Positions 9,544-16,905 of a DNA stretch of 57,763 nucleotides are shown here, piece by piece. The DNA is from Polaromonas sp. (lineage in GTDB: Bacteria; Pseudomonadota; Gammaproteobacteria; Burkholderiales; Burkholderiaceae_C). Each line of letters opens with the position of its first letter. The first letter of the stretch is position 1. A program made the position numbers and the translations under genes. The notes beneath the pieces are model-generated. The model ran no database searches. It was not told where the DNA came from and saw nothing but the letters and a program-made list of their open reading frames with translations. The DNA is taken from positions 1-57,763 of the forward strand of contig JAKFXR010000049.1 of NCBI GenBank assembly GCA_021731285.1, in the 5' to 3' direction.

Positions 9544-10845
9544 TTAGAAGGAGTGCTGGATACCAACGACAGTTTTCGTGTCTTTGTTGTAGCGAGTCGT
9601 TGCAACAGTTGCTGCTGGTGCCACGCGGTCTTTGGTCGTACCGCTGAAGATGTAAGCGGTGGTGCGCTTGCTCAGGCTGTAACGAACACCGACTTGACGC
9701 TGTGTGTAGTTCTCAGTGTCGCCGCCGATGACAGTAGCGACTTGCGAGCTGGAGGAAGTACGAGCACGGCCGAAAGTTGCAAACGGAACCAGTGCACCGA
9801 AGGGCACGGACACGCCGATTTGCGAAGCGCGGTACTTGGACTCGATGATTGGCGAACCAACAACAGCGGTGGAGTAGGTAGAAGCGCCACCGTTTTTGCC
9901 ACGCAGGTGAGTACCAGCGATTTTCAGGAAGCCGAAGTCGTAGCTACCGCCCAATTGCGTGACGCTGGCACGACGTGTCAGACCAGTCAATGGAAGCGTA
10001 CCGGCAGCGCCAGCCACACCGTAAACAGTGGTAGCAGCACCAGCAACAGCTGGAGCAATACCGTTAGCCTGGGTGGAACGGATGGAAGTGTGAGCAACAG
10101 CCAGCGACAGAGGACCGTTAGCATACGACAGCATCAAAGCTGTACGCTTGTTCTTGTCAACTGTCAGGCCGTTGGTACCGGCAGCAGTGGACTCAATGCT
10201 TTCACGACCGGTCAGAGCGCCGTACTGGGCACGAACGGTGAAGCCAGAGAAGTTCGGGCTGATGTAGGTGAAGCCGTTGGCGCGTGTGCCGCCGAGTGCT
10301 GCATTGCCCATGATGTGTGCCTTGTCAGCACCGGGAACGCCTTCGCTACCGATGTTGTAGCCAGACAGGGTGCCCAGCTCGTACAGGATGGTGTACTGGT
10401 AGCCAACATTCAGCGTACCAACAGAAGCGCTGGACAGACCGATGTACGACTGGCGGTTGGTGCTGATGGAGTAAGCACCTGCGGCGCCGGACAGAGCAAC
10501 CGCGCTGCCAGCAGCGGAGAAGCCGTCGATCTGGTGGCCAGTGGCTGCAGTACGAATGCCAAACAATGTGCCGTTGGTTGGAGCAATGCCCTGCTCAATC
10601 ACGAAGTTGGCTTTCAGACCGCCGCCGAGATCTTCCGTACCGCGGAAGCCGATACGGCTACCAGCATTGGCACCGTCCATGATGCCGGAGGATTTGATCT
10701 GGCCGGCAGCACCAGTAGTGCCGTTGACGCCGGTGGTTTTGTGCGAGCCGTAACCAATATCGATCACGCCGTACAGAGTGACGCTGGACTGGGCATAAGC
10801 GCTAACAGCTGCAAGCGCAGCCAGAGCAACTAGGGTTTTTTTCAT
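9544..10845 (-). CDS. Gram-negative outer-membrane porin (Omp32-like, porin_4 family)
   Basis: General diffusion porin forming a trimeric 16-strand barrel. The start at 10845 gives MKKTLVALAALAAVSAYAQS, a classic signal peptide, and has GGAGA nine bases upstream. The next in-frame TTG at 10860 sits on that ribosome-binding site and is rejected. The mature protein starts SSVTLYGVIDIGYG, the hallmark of betaproteobacterial porins. It has Gly/Thr/Ala-rich strands, ANFVIEQG and RQSYIGLSS motifs, and ends in Phe (HSF) as required for BAM-assisted insertion. It has 433 aa. It is monocistronic, closed by its own terminator. Confidence 0.95.
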   Translation of the reverse strand: MKKTLVALAALAAVSAYAQSSVTLYGVIDIGYGSHKTTGVNGTTGAAGQIKSSGIMDGANAGSRIGFRGTEDLGGGLKANFVIEQGIAPTNGTLFGIRTAATGHQIDGFSAAGSAVALSGAAGAYSISTNRQSYIGLSSASVGTLNVGYQYTILYELGTLSGYNIGSEGVPGADKAHIMGNAALGGTRANGFTYISPNFSGFTVRAQYGALTGRESIESTAAGTNGLTVDKNKRTALMLSYANGPLSLAVAHTSIRSTQANGIAPAVAGAATTVYGVAGAAGTLPLTGLTRRASVTQLGGSYDFGFLKIAGTHLRGKNGGASTYSTAVVGSPIIESKYRASQIGVSVPFGALVPFATFGRARTSSSSQVATVIGGDTENYTQRQVGVRYSLSKRTTAYIFSGTTKDRVAPAATVATTRYNKDTKTVVGIQHSF

Positions 10846-11143
10846 TGCGAGTTTCTCCAAGGTTAAACATAGGGCTCCAGGATTTGGATCCCCGGGCCAA
10901 CCTCCATTTAGGAAGTTGTGTGTATTGCACCAGAGCGCGGAAGCTTTCGCAAAGGAATTAAGCGGCTAAATACATTTCCGTTGCACCCTTGCAACAAATG
11001 CCTGTCACTCAGTCGGAGAAGCACCACATCCCCCGGGCACAAAGGGCTCCGGCGCCCGGATGTCCGCGGGGGCCGCCCAAGCCAGATAAACTGCCTTTCA
11101 GCCCTTTCCTACCCACCCTGGCACCTAAAAACCGCAATTCCCC
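10846..11143. other. Intergenic region between divergent porin and coq7
   Basis: About 300 bases that must hold the porin promoter (minus) and the coq7 promoter (plus). I see no convincing -35/-10 pair and no coding potential. Short frames here lack any recognisable protein signal. The stretch 11030-11090 is very GC-rich. Confidence 0.5.
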
Positions 11144-11761
11144 ATGGACACCCTGCTCAATGCCGCCGACAGCGCCCTGCGCACCCTGTTTGCCCAACCC
11201 CGGGCCAGCCGGGCCTGCCCCACTGTCGCGGGCGAAATCACCACCCTGAGTGCACCTGAAAAGGCGCTGGCGGGGGCCTTGATGCGGGTCAACCACGTGG
11301 GGGAGGTCTGCGCGCAGGCGCTGTATGCCTCACAGGCGCTGAGCACCAACAACCCGGTACTGCGCCAGCATTTCATCGAAGCCAGCCGGGAGGAAGGTGA
11401 CCACCTCGCCTGGACGCGGGAAAGACTGGACGAGCTGGGCGCCCGACCGTCGCTGCTGAACCCGCTGTGGTACGCGGGCGCTTTCGGGCTGGGCCTGCTC
11501 GCTGGCAGGCTGGGCGACAGGGTGAGTTTGGGTTTTGTGGTGGAAACCGAGCGCCAGGTGGAGGCCCATCTGGCCGGCCACCTGGAGCGCCTGCCCGCAG
11601 GCGACCATGCCTCGCGCGCCATCGTGGCGCAAATGAAGGACGACGAGGCACGCCACGCGCAGGAAGCGCAGGGCGCCGGCGGTCTGGATCTGCCCGCCCC
11701 CGTGAAGGCGCTGATGCGGGCCTCTGCCAAAGTCATGACGACCACTGCGCACTACATCTGA
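11144..11761 (+). CDS. coq7: 2-polyprenyl-3-methyl-6-methoxy-1,4-benzoquinone monooxygenase (Coq7)
   Basis: Di-iron hydroxylase that hydroxylates demethoxyubiquinone in the penultimate step of ubiquinone synthesis, at the inner membrane. The six ligand positions of the Coq7 di-iron site are visible: Glu in NHVGEVCAQ, Glu/His in REEGDHLAW, Glu in [11 protein letters not shown], and Glu/His in [10 protein letters not shown]. The protein has 205 aa, as in other betaproteobacteria that use Coq7 instead of UbiF. A hydrophobic stretch ([16 protein letters not shown]) probably dips into the membrane. It stands alone and is followed by a TTTGCTA hairpin. Confidence 0.95.
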   Translation: MDTLLNAADSALRTLFAQPRASRACPTVAGEITTLSAPEKALAGALMRVNHVGEVCAQALYASQALSTNNPVLRQHFIEASREEGDHLAWTRERLDELGARPSLLNPLWYAGAFGLGLLAGRLGDRVSLGFVVETERQVEAHLAGHLERLPAGDHASRAIVAQMKDDEARHAQEAQGAGGLDLPAPVKALMRASAKVMTTTAHYI

Positions 11762-11803
11762 TTTGCTATATTTTCATTAGCAAAGAATCCTTGATGATCA
11801 AGG
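11762..11803. repeat. TTTGCTA...TAGCAAA palindrome plus second hairpin after coq7
   Basis: TTTGCTA (11762-11768) pairs with TAGCAAA (11778-11784), starting right at the coq7 stop. A second small hairpin, CCTTGA-TGA-TCAAGG, lies at about 11789-11803. There is no T tract, so this is at best a weak terminator. The first arm pair is nearly the same as that after the lytic transglycosylase gene (54527-54549). Confidence 0.6.
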
Positions 11804-11827
11804 GCCGGTAGCCAATTTCTCTATTGA

Positions 11828-12298
11828 TCAGGCCTCGACCAGCTCAAAACCGGTGGTGATGTCTGCGGTTTTGCCCAGCATGATGGTGGCCGAGCAGTAT
11901 TTGTCGTGGCTCATGGCAATGGCGCGCTCCACCGCACTGGCCGGGATGCCGCGCCCGGTGACCACAAAATGCATGTGGATTTTGGTGAAGACCTTGGGAT
12001 CGGTCTCGGCCCGTTCAGACGTCAGCCTGACCACGCAGCCCCGCACATCATGGCGGCCGCGCTTGAGAATCAGCACCACGTCATAGGCGGTACAGCCACC
12101 GGTGCCGGCCAGCACGGTTTCCATGGGGCGCGGCGCCAGATTCGCTCCGCCATTTTCCGGCTTGGCCGCGTCGGGCGCGCCGTCCATCACCAGAGTGTGG
12201 CCACTGCCGGTGGTGGCCATAAAACTCATGTTCGAGCCCGCTGCCCCGGCGCTTGCGCTCGAAGGGCTTGCCCCCGTCCAGCTGACTGTGCATTCCAT
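11828..12298 (-). CDS. OsmC family protein
   Basis: Small OsmC/Ohr-fold protein of 156 aa, cytosolic, of the group that reduces or binds hydroperoxides or sulfur species with paired cysteines. I chose the ATG at 12298, which has AAGGA nine bases upstream. The longer TTG start touches that site. Visible features are METVLAGTGGCTAYDVVLIL with a reactive-type Cys in GGCTAYD, and the C-terminal SHDKYCSATIMLG with the second Cys. Both cysteines of the redox pair are thus present. The gene is convergent with coq7 and divergent from ilvA. Confidence 0.88.
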   Translation of the reverse strand: MECTVSWTGASPSSASAGAAGSNMSFMATTGSGHTLVMDGAPDAAKPENGGANLAPRPMETVLAGTGGCTAYDVVLILKRGRHDVRGCVVRLTSERAETDPKVFTKIHMHFVVTGRGIPASAVERAIAMSHDKYCSATIMLGKTADITTGFELVEA

Positions 12299-12374
12299 GA
12301 AATTCAATCCTTCAAAGCCGGAAATATCCGATAAAAATTAGGTAGCGCTGTTTATTTTTCACCACAAAACATTG

Positions 12375-12402
12375 TTGCACTGCAGCATGGGTCCGCTATA
12401 CT
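12375..12402 (+). promoter_or_regulatory. Sigma-70 promoter upstream of ilvA
   Basis: TTGCAC (12375-12380), a 16-bp spacer and TATACT (12397-12402) make a near-consensus sigma-70 promoter. Transcription should begin near 12409, about 130 bases before the ilvA start. Confidence 0.75.
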
Positions 12403-12408
12403 GAAATC

Positions 12409-12506
12409 ATCGCACGAACATGCAATGGTTTTTGTGCACCGCTTGTCTCCTCCATCCCTCCAAGGGTGGATTTACAGGCCCAGATCGCAAGGTCTGGGCC
12501 TTTTTT
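12409..12506 (+). ncRNA. Candidate small RNA or attenuated leader ahead of ilvA
   Basis: From the predicted start near 12409 the transcript would be about 100 nt. It contains an unpaired pyrimidine run with CTCCTCC, a first hairpin (TCCA-CCCT pairing with AGGG-TGGA, 12451-12470) and ends in an intrinsic terminator. This promoter-to-terminator unit without a convincing peptide is what a small RNA gene looks like. Read-through would make it the 5' leader of ilvA. The CU-rich segment is complementary to Shine-Dalgarno sequences. No Rfam family was recognised. The role is inference. Confidence 0.5.
12477..12506 (+). terminator. Intrinsic terminator/attenuator before ilvA
   Basis: GGCCCAGA (12477-12484) pairs with TCTGGGCC (12493-12500) around TCGCAAGG, followed by six T (12501-12506). 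It stands between the promoter and the ilvA start codon, 36 bases upstream of the ATG. Confidence 0.85.
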
Positions 12507-12541
12507 CTTGCCCCTTTATGATTCGGCACTGCGAGAAAAAA

Positions 12542-14158
12542 ATGCTGCCCTCCAAAAAATCCATCGCCAAAGCCCCCCGACAACCCGCCTCTACAGCCAA
12601 ACGAGGGCTGAAACCCGCCGATTACCTGAAAAAAATCCTGACTGCGCGCGTCTACGACGTGGCGGTGGAGTCGGCCCTGGAACCGGCCAGCAACCTCAGC
12701 CGGCGTGTGCACAACACGGTGCTGCTCAAGCGCGAAGACCAGCAGGCCGTGTTCAGCTTCAAACTGCGCGGCGCCTACAACAAGATGGCGCACCTGAGCG
12801 CCGCCCAGCTCAAAAAGGGTGTCATTTGCGCCTCTGCCGGCAACCACGCCCAGGGTGTGGCGCTGGGTGCGCACAAGCTCGGCACGCGCGCCGTGATTGT
12901 GATGCCGGTGACCACGCCCCAGGTCAAGGTTGACGCGGTCAAGTCTTTTGGCGGCGAAGTCATCCTGCATGGCGACAGTTATTCCGATGCCTACACCTAC
13001 GCCGTGGCGCTGGAGAAAAAAAATGGCCTGACCTTTGTGCACCCGTTTGACGACCCGGATGTGATTGCAGGCCAGGGCACGATTGCCATGGAAATCCTGC
13101 GGCAAATCCAGACCATAGGCAAAGGCTCACTGGACGCGGTGTTTGTGGCCATTGGCGGAGGCGGTTTGATCTCTGGCGTGGCCAATTACATCAAGGCGGT
13201 GCGGCCCGAGGTCAAGGTCATTGGCGTGCAGATGAACGACTCCAACGCCATGGCGCTGTCGGTAGGCGCCGGCAAACGTGTGACGCTGCCTGACGTAGGG
13301 CTGTTTGCCGACGGCACCGCCGTCAAGCTGGTGGGCGAGGAAACCTTCCGCATCAGCCGCGAACTGGTGGACGAATTCATCACCGTGGACACCGACGCCG
13401 TGTGCGCCGCCATCAAGGATATTTTCATTGACACGCGCAGCATCGTTGAGCCGTCAGGCGCGATGAGCGTGGCCGCCATCAAGCAGTACGTTGCCACCCA
13501 CAAGACCAAGGGCGAGACCTACGCCGCCATTTTGTGCGGCGCGAACATGAACTTTGACCGCCTGCGTTTTGTCGCCGAGCGCGCCGAGGTGGGCGAAGAG
13601 CGCGAGGCGCTGTTTGCAGTGACGATTCCCGAAGAGCGCGGCAGCTTCAGGCGCTTTTGCGAGCTGATAGGCGCCCTGCCCGGCGGCCCGCGCAGCGTGA
13701 CCGAATTCAACTACCGCATCAGCGACGCCAGCGAAGCCCACGTGTTTGTCGGCCTGACCACGCATGGCAAGGGCGAGAGCACCAAGATCGCCAACAACTT
13801 CAGCAAGCACGGCTTCAAGGCGCTGGACCTGACGCATGATGACCTTGCCAAGGAACACATCCGCCACATGGTGGGCGGCCACACCGCGCTGTCCGACAAC
13901 GAGCGCCTGCTGCGCTTTGTGTTTCCCGAGCGGCCGGGCGCGCTGATGAAGTTTCTGGGCGCGATGAAGCCAGGCTGGAATATCTCGCTGTTTCACTACC
14001 GCAACCAGGGGGCGGACTACGGGCGCATTCTCGTGGGCCTGCAGGTGCCCAAGGCCGACAACAAGGCCTTCAAGGAGTTTCTGGACACCCTGGGCTATCC
14101 GCATGTGGAAGAAACCGACAACCCGGTTTACCGCCTGTTTTTGCAGTCCGCGCGCTGA
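12542..14158 (+). CDS. ilvA: Threonine ammonia-lyase, biosynthetic (IlvA)
   Basis: PLP enzyme that deaminates threonine to 2-oxobutyrate, the first committed step of isoleucine synthesis, in the cytosol. The PLP lysine is in SFKLRGAYNK (about residue 74), with substrate loop SAGNHAQGVAL and phosphate-binding GGGGL. After residue 340 two ACT-like regulatory modules follow (PEERGSFRRFCELIG and PERPGALMKFLGAMKPGWNISLFHYRNQG). This marks the allosteric, isoleucine-inhibited form. I start at the ATG at 12542 (538 aa) because the 39 extra upstream residues would read through the leader terminator. CobT follows after 17 bases. Confidence 0.95.
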   Translation: MLPSKKSIAKAPRQPASTAKRGLKPADYLKKILTARVYDVAVESALEPASNLSRRVHNTVLLKREDQQAVFSFKLRGAYNKMAHLSAAQLKKGVICASAGNHAQGVALGAHKLGTRAVIVMPVTTPQVKVDAVKSFGGEVILHGDSYSDAYTYAVALEKKNGLTFVHPFDDPDVIAGQGTIAMEILRQIQTIGKGSLDAVFVAIGGGGLISGVANYIKAVRPEVKVIGVQMNDSNAMALSVGAGKRVTLPDVGLFADGTAVKLVGEETFRISRELVDEFITVDTDAVCAAIKDIFIDTRSIVEPSGAMSVAAIKQYVATHKTKGETYAAILCGANMNFDRLRFVAERAEVGEEREALFAVTIPEERGSFRRFCELIGALPGGPRSVTEFNYRISDASEAHVFVGLTTHGKGESTKIANNFSKHGFKALDLTHDDLAKEHIRHMVGGHTALSDNERLLRFVFPERPGALMKFLGAMKPGWNISLFHYRNQGADYGRILVGLQVPKADNKAFKEFLDTLGYPHVEETDNPVYRLFLQSAR

Positions 14159-14175
14159 CAGAAACACGCCGCTCG

Positions 14176-15225
14176 ATGCCTGTTCTTCCTTTTTTGCCAC
14201 GTGTTGAGTCCACCCGCAACGCTGCGCTGCAGGAGCGTCTGCAGCACCGGATAGACACCAAGACCAAACCACTGGGTGCGCTCGGTCAGCTGGAAGCACT
14301 TGCGCTGCAACTGGGCTTGATCCAGCGCAGCGAATCCATCGCTTTCACATCACCGCAAATGGTGGTGTTTGCCGCCGACCACGGCATTGCCGCAGAAGGG
14401 GTGTCGGCTTTTCCCCAGGCGGTAACGGTGCAAATGGTCGGCAACATGCTGGCTGGCGGTGCGGCCATCAATGTGTTTGCGCGTCAGCATGGTTTTGCCT
14501 TGCATGTTGTCGATGCCGGTGTGGCCGCAGAATTCGAAGATCACCCGCAGTTGATCAGGCACAAAATTGCGCATGGCACGCAAAACAGCTGCGAGGGACC
14601 GGCCATGTCGCTGGCGCAGGTCGAGCAAGCACTGCAGGCCGGCATGGCTGTCATGCGGGGACTGCCCGGCAATGTGGTGGCCTTTGGCGAAATGGGCATT
14701 GCCAACACCTCCGCCGCTGCCCTGCTGCTGGCGCGGCTGGCTGGCTTGCCTCTGGACGACGTGGTGGGCCGGGGCACCGGTCTGGACGATACGCAACTGG
14801 CACACAAACAATCGGTACTGGCACGCGCGCTGGCCAAACATGCCGGCGTGAAGGACACCCTGCCTGTGCTCGCCGCCCTGGGCGGTTTTGAAATCGCCAT
14901 GATGAGTGGGGCCATGCTGCAAGCCGCCAGCGAGCGCCGTGTGGTGCTGGTCGACGGTTTTATAGCCGGTGCTGCGGCGCTGTTGGCTTGTAAGCTGGCG
15001 CCGGACCTCAGGGACTACCTTGTGTTTTGCCACCGCTCAGCCGAGACCGGTCACCGCCTGCTGCTGGCGCATTTGCAGGCCACACCCTTGCTGGATCTGG
15101 ACATGCGCCTGGGCGAAGGCACAGGTGCGCTGCTGGCCTGGCCGCTGCTGCAGTCTGCGGCGCTTTTTCTGGCGGAAATGGCAAGTTTTGAGTCCGCCGG
15201 GGTCAGCGGGAAATCGCAGTCTTGA
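14176..15225 (+). CDS. cobT: Nicotinate-nucleotide--dimethylbenzimidazole phosphoribosyltransferase (CobT)
   Basis: Makes alpha-ribazole phosphate from 5,6-dimethylbenzimidazole and nicotinate mononucleotide, for the lower ligand of cobalamin. At 349 aa it matches the family. Characteristic blocks include DTKTKPLGALGQLE near the N-terminus and VVFAADHGIAAEGVSAFPQ. Further on are GEMGIANTSAAAL, the GRGTGLDD loop and DGFIAGAAAL, and the C-terminal EGTGALLAWPL region carries the expected catalytic Glu. It follows ilvA closely. CobS and a CobC-like phosphatase lie downstream, together completing nucleotide-loop assembly. Confidence 0.95.
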   Translation: MPVLPFLPRVESTRNAALQERLQHRIDTKTKPLGALGQLEALALQLGLIQRSESIAFTSPQMVVFAADHGIAAEGVSAFPQAVTVQMVGNMLAGGAAINVFARQHGFALHVVDAGVAAEFEDHPQLIRHKIAHGTQNSCEGPAMSLAQVEQALQAGMAVMRGLPGNVVAFGEMGIANTSAAALLLARLAGLPLDDVVGRGTGLDDTQLAHKQSVLARALAKHAGVKDTLPVLAALGGFEIAMMSGAMLQAASERRVVLVDGFIAGAAALLACKLAPDLRDYLVFCHRSAETGHRLLLAHLQATPLLDLDMRLGEGTGALLAWPLLQSAALFLAEMASFESAGVSGKSQS

Positions 15226-15246
15226 AAACACCCCTGCAACCGGCGG

Positions 15247-15334
15247 GTCATCCCGGACTCGATCCGGGATCCACGTTGCATGAGCCACCGTCAAGGCCTT
15301 CCAGGCATGGATTGCGGATCAAGTCCGCAATGAC
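15247..15334. repeat. Pair of palindromic intergenic repeats (GTCATCCCGG type)
   Basis: The sequence at 15247-15273 is a palindrome around TCCCGGACTCGATCCGGGA. A related element with diverged arms (TTGCGGATCAAGTCCGCAA) is at 15306-15334 in inverted orientation. Both keep the outer motif GTCAT...ATCCA. A third copy lies at 51813-51841. They fill the 125-base gap between cobT and cobS. Confidence 0.8.
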
Positions 15335-15349
15335 AGCAGGGGCCAGGTC

Positions 15350-16192
15350 ATGAGCCAGTTCCTGCGTCACTTTCTGCTGGCCGTCCAGTTTTTCACCCGC
15401 ATCCCGATCACCGGGCGCCTGGCCGAATGGGTGGGCTACAGCCCCGACATGCTGCGCGCCAGCGCCGCCCACTTTCCGGGCATTGGCTGGGTAGTTGGCG
15501 CTATCACCGCAGGAATTTACCTGCTGCTGCTGGCCCTGCTGCCCACCACCACGTTCACCCCGCTGGTTGCAGCTGCCCTGTCTACAGTTGCCGGGGTTTT
15601 GTTGACCGGAGCTTTCCATGAAGACGGGCTGGCGGATGTCGCTGACGGCCTGGGCGGAAGCGCAGAACGTGATCGCGCGCTGGAGATCATGAAGGACTCA
15701 CGCGTTGGCGCTTTTGGCGCAGTGGCGCTGGTGCTGGCATTCGCAAGCAAGCTGGCGCTGCTGGCGCTGCTTGGGTCTGTGGAAGTTACCCTGCCTGCCG
15801 AAGAGGGGGCTGCGGTGCTGTTCGACGGCTGGCTGGTGGCCACGGCGCTTTTCAGCGCCCATGTGGTCTCGCGCGGCCTGCCGCTGCTGCTGATTTACGC
15901 CTTGCCGCATGTGGGCGACACCGCGAGCTCCAAATCCAAACCGCTGGCCGATCACATCACGCCTGCCGCCCTGTTGACCGGTTTTGTCTGGTGTTTTGGG
16001 GCTCTGGCCCTTTCAGCATACGCACTTTCAGCTATCAATTTAATAGTGGCTTGCAGCTTTTCCGCGATCGCGCTGCTCTGGATGGGCCGGCTTTTCACGC
16101 GCCGCCTGCAAGGCTTTACCGGTGACTGCCTGGGCGCCACGCAACAGGTCTGCGAGATTGCCTTTTATCTCGGCCTGGCGATCAGTTTGTGA
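15350..16192 (+). CDS. cobS: Adenosylcobinamide-GDP ribazoletransferase (CobS)
   Basis: Polytopic inner-membrane cobalamin synthase that joins adenosylcobinamide-GDP to alpha-ribazole (phosphate). The 280-aa protein opens with FLLAVQFFTRIPI and has the conserved acidic motif FHEDGLADVADGLGGS and RDRALEIMKDSRVGAFG (Mg/nucleotide binding). Several long hydrophobic segments and a C-terminal GDCLGATQQVCEIAFYL follow. The stretch around residue 225 (SAINLIVACS) is encoded by one of the GCTAT palindromes found across the window. The gene lies between cobT and the CobC-like gene. Confidence 0.94.
   Translation: MSQFLRHFLLAVQFFTRIPITGRLAEWVGYSPDMLRASAAHFPGIGWVVGAITAGIYLLLLALLPTTTFTPLVAAALSTVAGVLLTGAFHEDGLADVADGLGGSAERDRALEIMKDSRVGAFGAVALVLAFASKLALLALLGSVEVTLPAEEGAAVLFDGWLVATALFSAHVVSRGLPLLLIYALPHVGDTASSKSKPLADHITPAALLTGFVWCFGALALSAYALSAINLIVACSFSAIALLWMGRLFTRRLQGFTGDCLGATQQVCEIAFYLGLAISL
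16031..16047. repeat. GCTAT palindrome inside cobS
   Basis: GCTAT (16031-16035), then a 7-base loop and an imperfect ATAGT (16043-16047), encoding AINLIV within the membrane protein. It matches the short-palindrome family seen in gaps elsewhere in the window. Confidence 0.5.
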
Positions 16193-16225
16193 CCCCCACG
16201 TTCGCCTCACTGCGTGTGGCTCTCT

Positions 16226-16272
16226 GCCCCCAGAGGGGGCTAATTTTCCTTGGGGCGGCCCGGCGGAAAATT
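16226..16272. repeat. Double hairpin between cobS and the CobC-like gene
   Basis: GCCCCC-AGA-GGGGGC (16226-16240) is followed by AATTTTCC (16242-16249) pairing with GGAAAATT (16265-16272). No T tract follows, so it looks like an intergenic repeat rather than a terminator. The 112-base gap holds no gene. Confidence 0.6.
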
Positions 16273-16304
16273 GCTCTCTCGCGCGGCAGCTTGCCGCGAA
16301 ATGA

Positions 16305-16880
16305 ATGATGCTCTGGCTGGTTCGCCACGCACAGGTCCTGATGGAGCCGGGCACGTGTTACGGCGCACTGGATGTCCCGGCCGACCCCAAGGCCACCCGG
16401 CAATGTGCTGAAACACTCGCAGCCGTGCTTCCGCTGAACGCCGCCCTCAGCACCTCACCGCTACAAAGATGTGAGCAGCTTGCCCAGGTCCTGAAAGGGC
16501 TCAGGCCCGATTTGACCCTGCAAACCGATGACCGCCTGAAGGAAATGAACTTTGGCCACTGGGAGGGGCGGCCCTGGGACCATATTGCCCGCAGCGAGTT
16601 TGACGCATGGATGGCCAACTTTGGCATGCACGCCGTCGGTGGTCATGGTGAAAGCACCAACGCGGTGATGGCGCGTGTGGCCCAGGCTTTTGACGAACTG
16701 CCGCCGGGGCGTGACGCTGTCTGGATCACCCACGCCGGCATCATCCGCAGCGCGCAGTTGCTGGCGAAGGGTATCCGTCAGGTCACGGACGCAGGTCAAT
16801 GGCCCGTCGAAGGCACGGCTTGCGGGCAATGGCGCACATTGGTACTGCAAACCGAAAGTATCAGCCGTGGCGTAAAGTGA
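16305..16880 (+). CDS. Histidine phosphatase family protein, CobC-like alpha-ribazole phosphatase
   Basis: 191-aa phosphoglycerate-mutase-like phosphatase. The phosphohistidine motif is present as LVRHAQ, with Ala instead of the commoner Gly, at residues 5-10. The second catalytic block is ELPPGRDAVWITHAGIIRS, with His and the partner Arg. GTCYGALD and MNFGHWEGRPWD are typical of CobC. Its place after cobT and cobS suggests dephosphorylation of alpha-ribazole phosphate or cobalamin phosphate. The family is broad, so the exact substrate is inferred from context. The second ATG at 16308 is an equally possible start. Confidence 0.85.
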   Translation: MMLWLVRHAQVLMEPGTCYGALDVPADPKATRQCAETLAAVLPLNAALSTSPLQRCEQLAQVLKGLRPDLTLQTDDRLKEMNFGHWEGRPWDHIARSEFDAWMANFGMHAVGGHGESTNAVMARVAQAFDELPPGRDAVWITHAGIIRSAQLLAKGIRQVTDAGQWPVEGTACGQWRTLVLQTESISRGVK

Positions 16881-16905
16881 GCGCTTGACGTGAACAGGTA
16901 AACCC

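Noticed and set aside
9334-10833. 499-residue open frame on the plus strand opposite the porin
   Set aside because: It mirrors the porin codon pattern (Ser/Thr/Ala/Gly-rich antisense). It has no domain or ribosome-binding site, and the porin has signal peptide, family motifs and terminator.
12420-12520. Leader peptide for ribosome-mediated attenuation of ilvA
   Set aside because: The short frame starting at 12420 runs past the terminator and has no cluster of Ile, Val or Leu codons.
12425-12541. 39-residue N-terminal extension of IlvA
   Set aside because: It would translate through the intrinsic terminator. The ATG at 12542 gives the expected protein.
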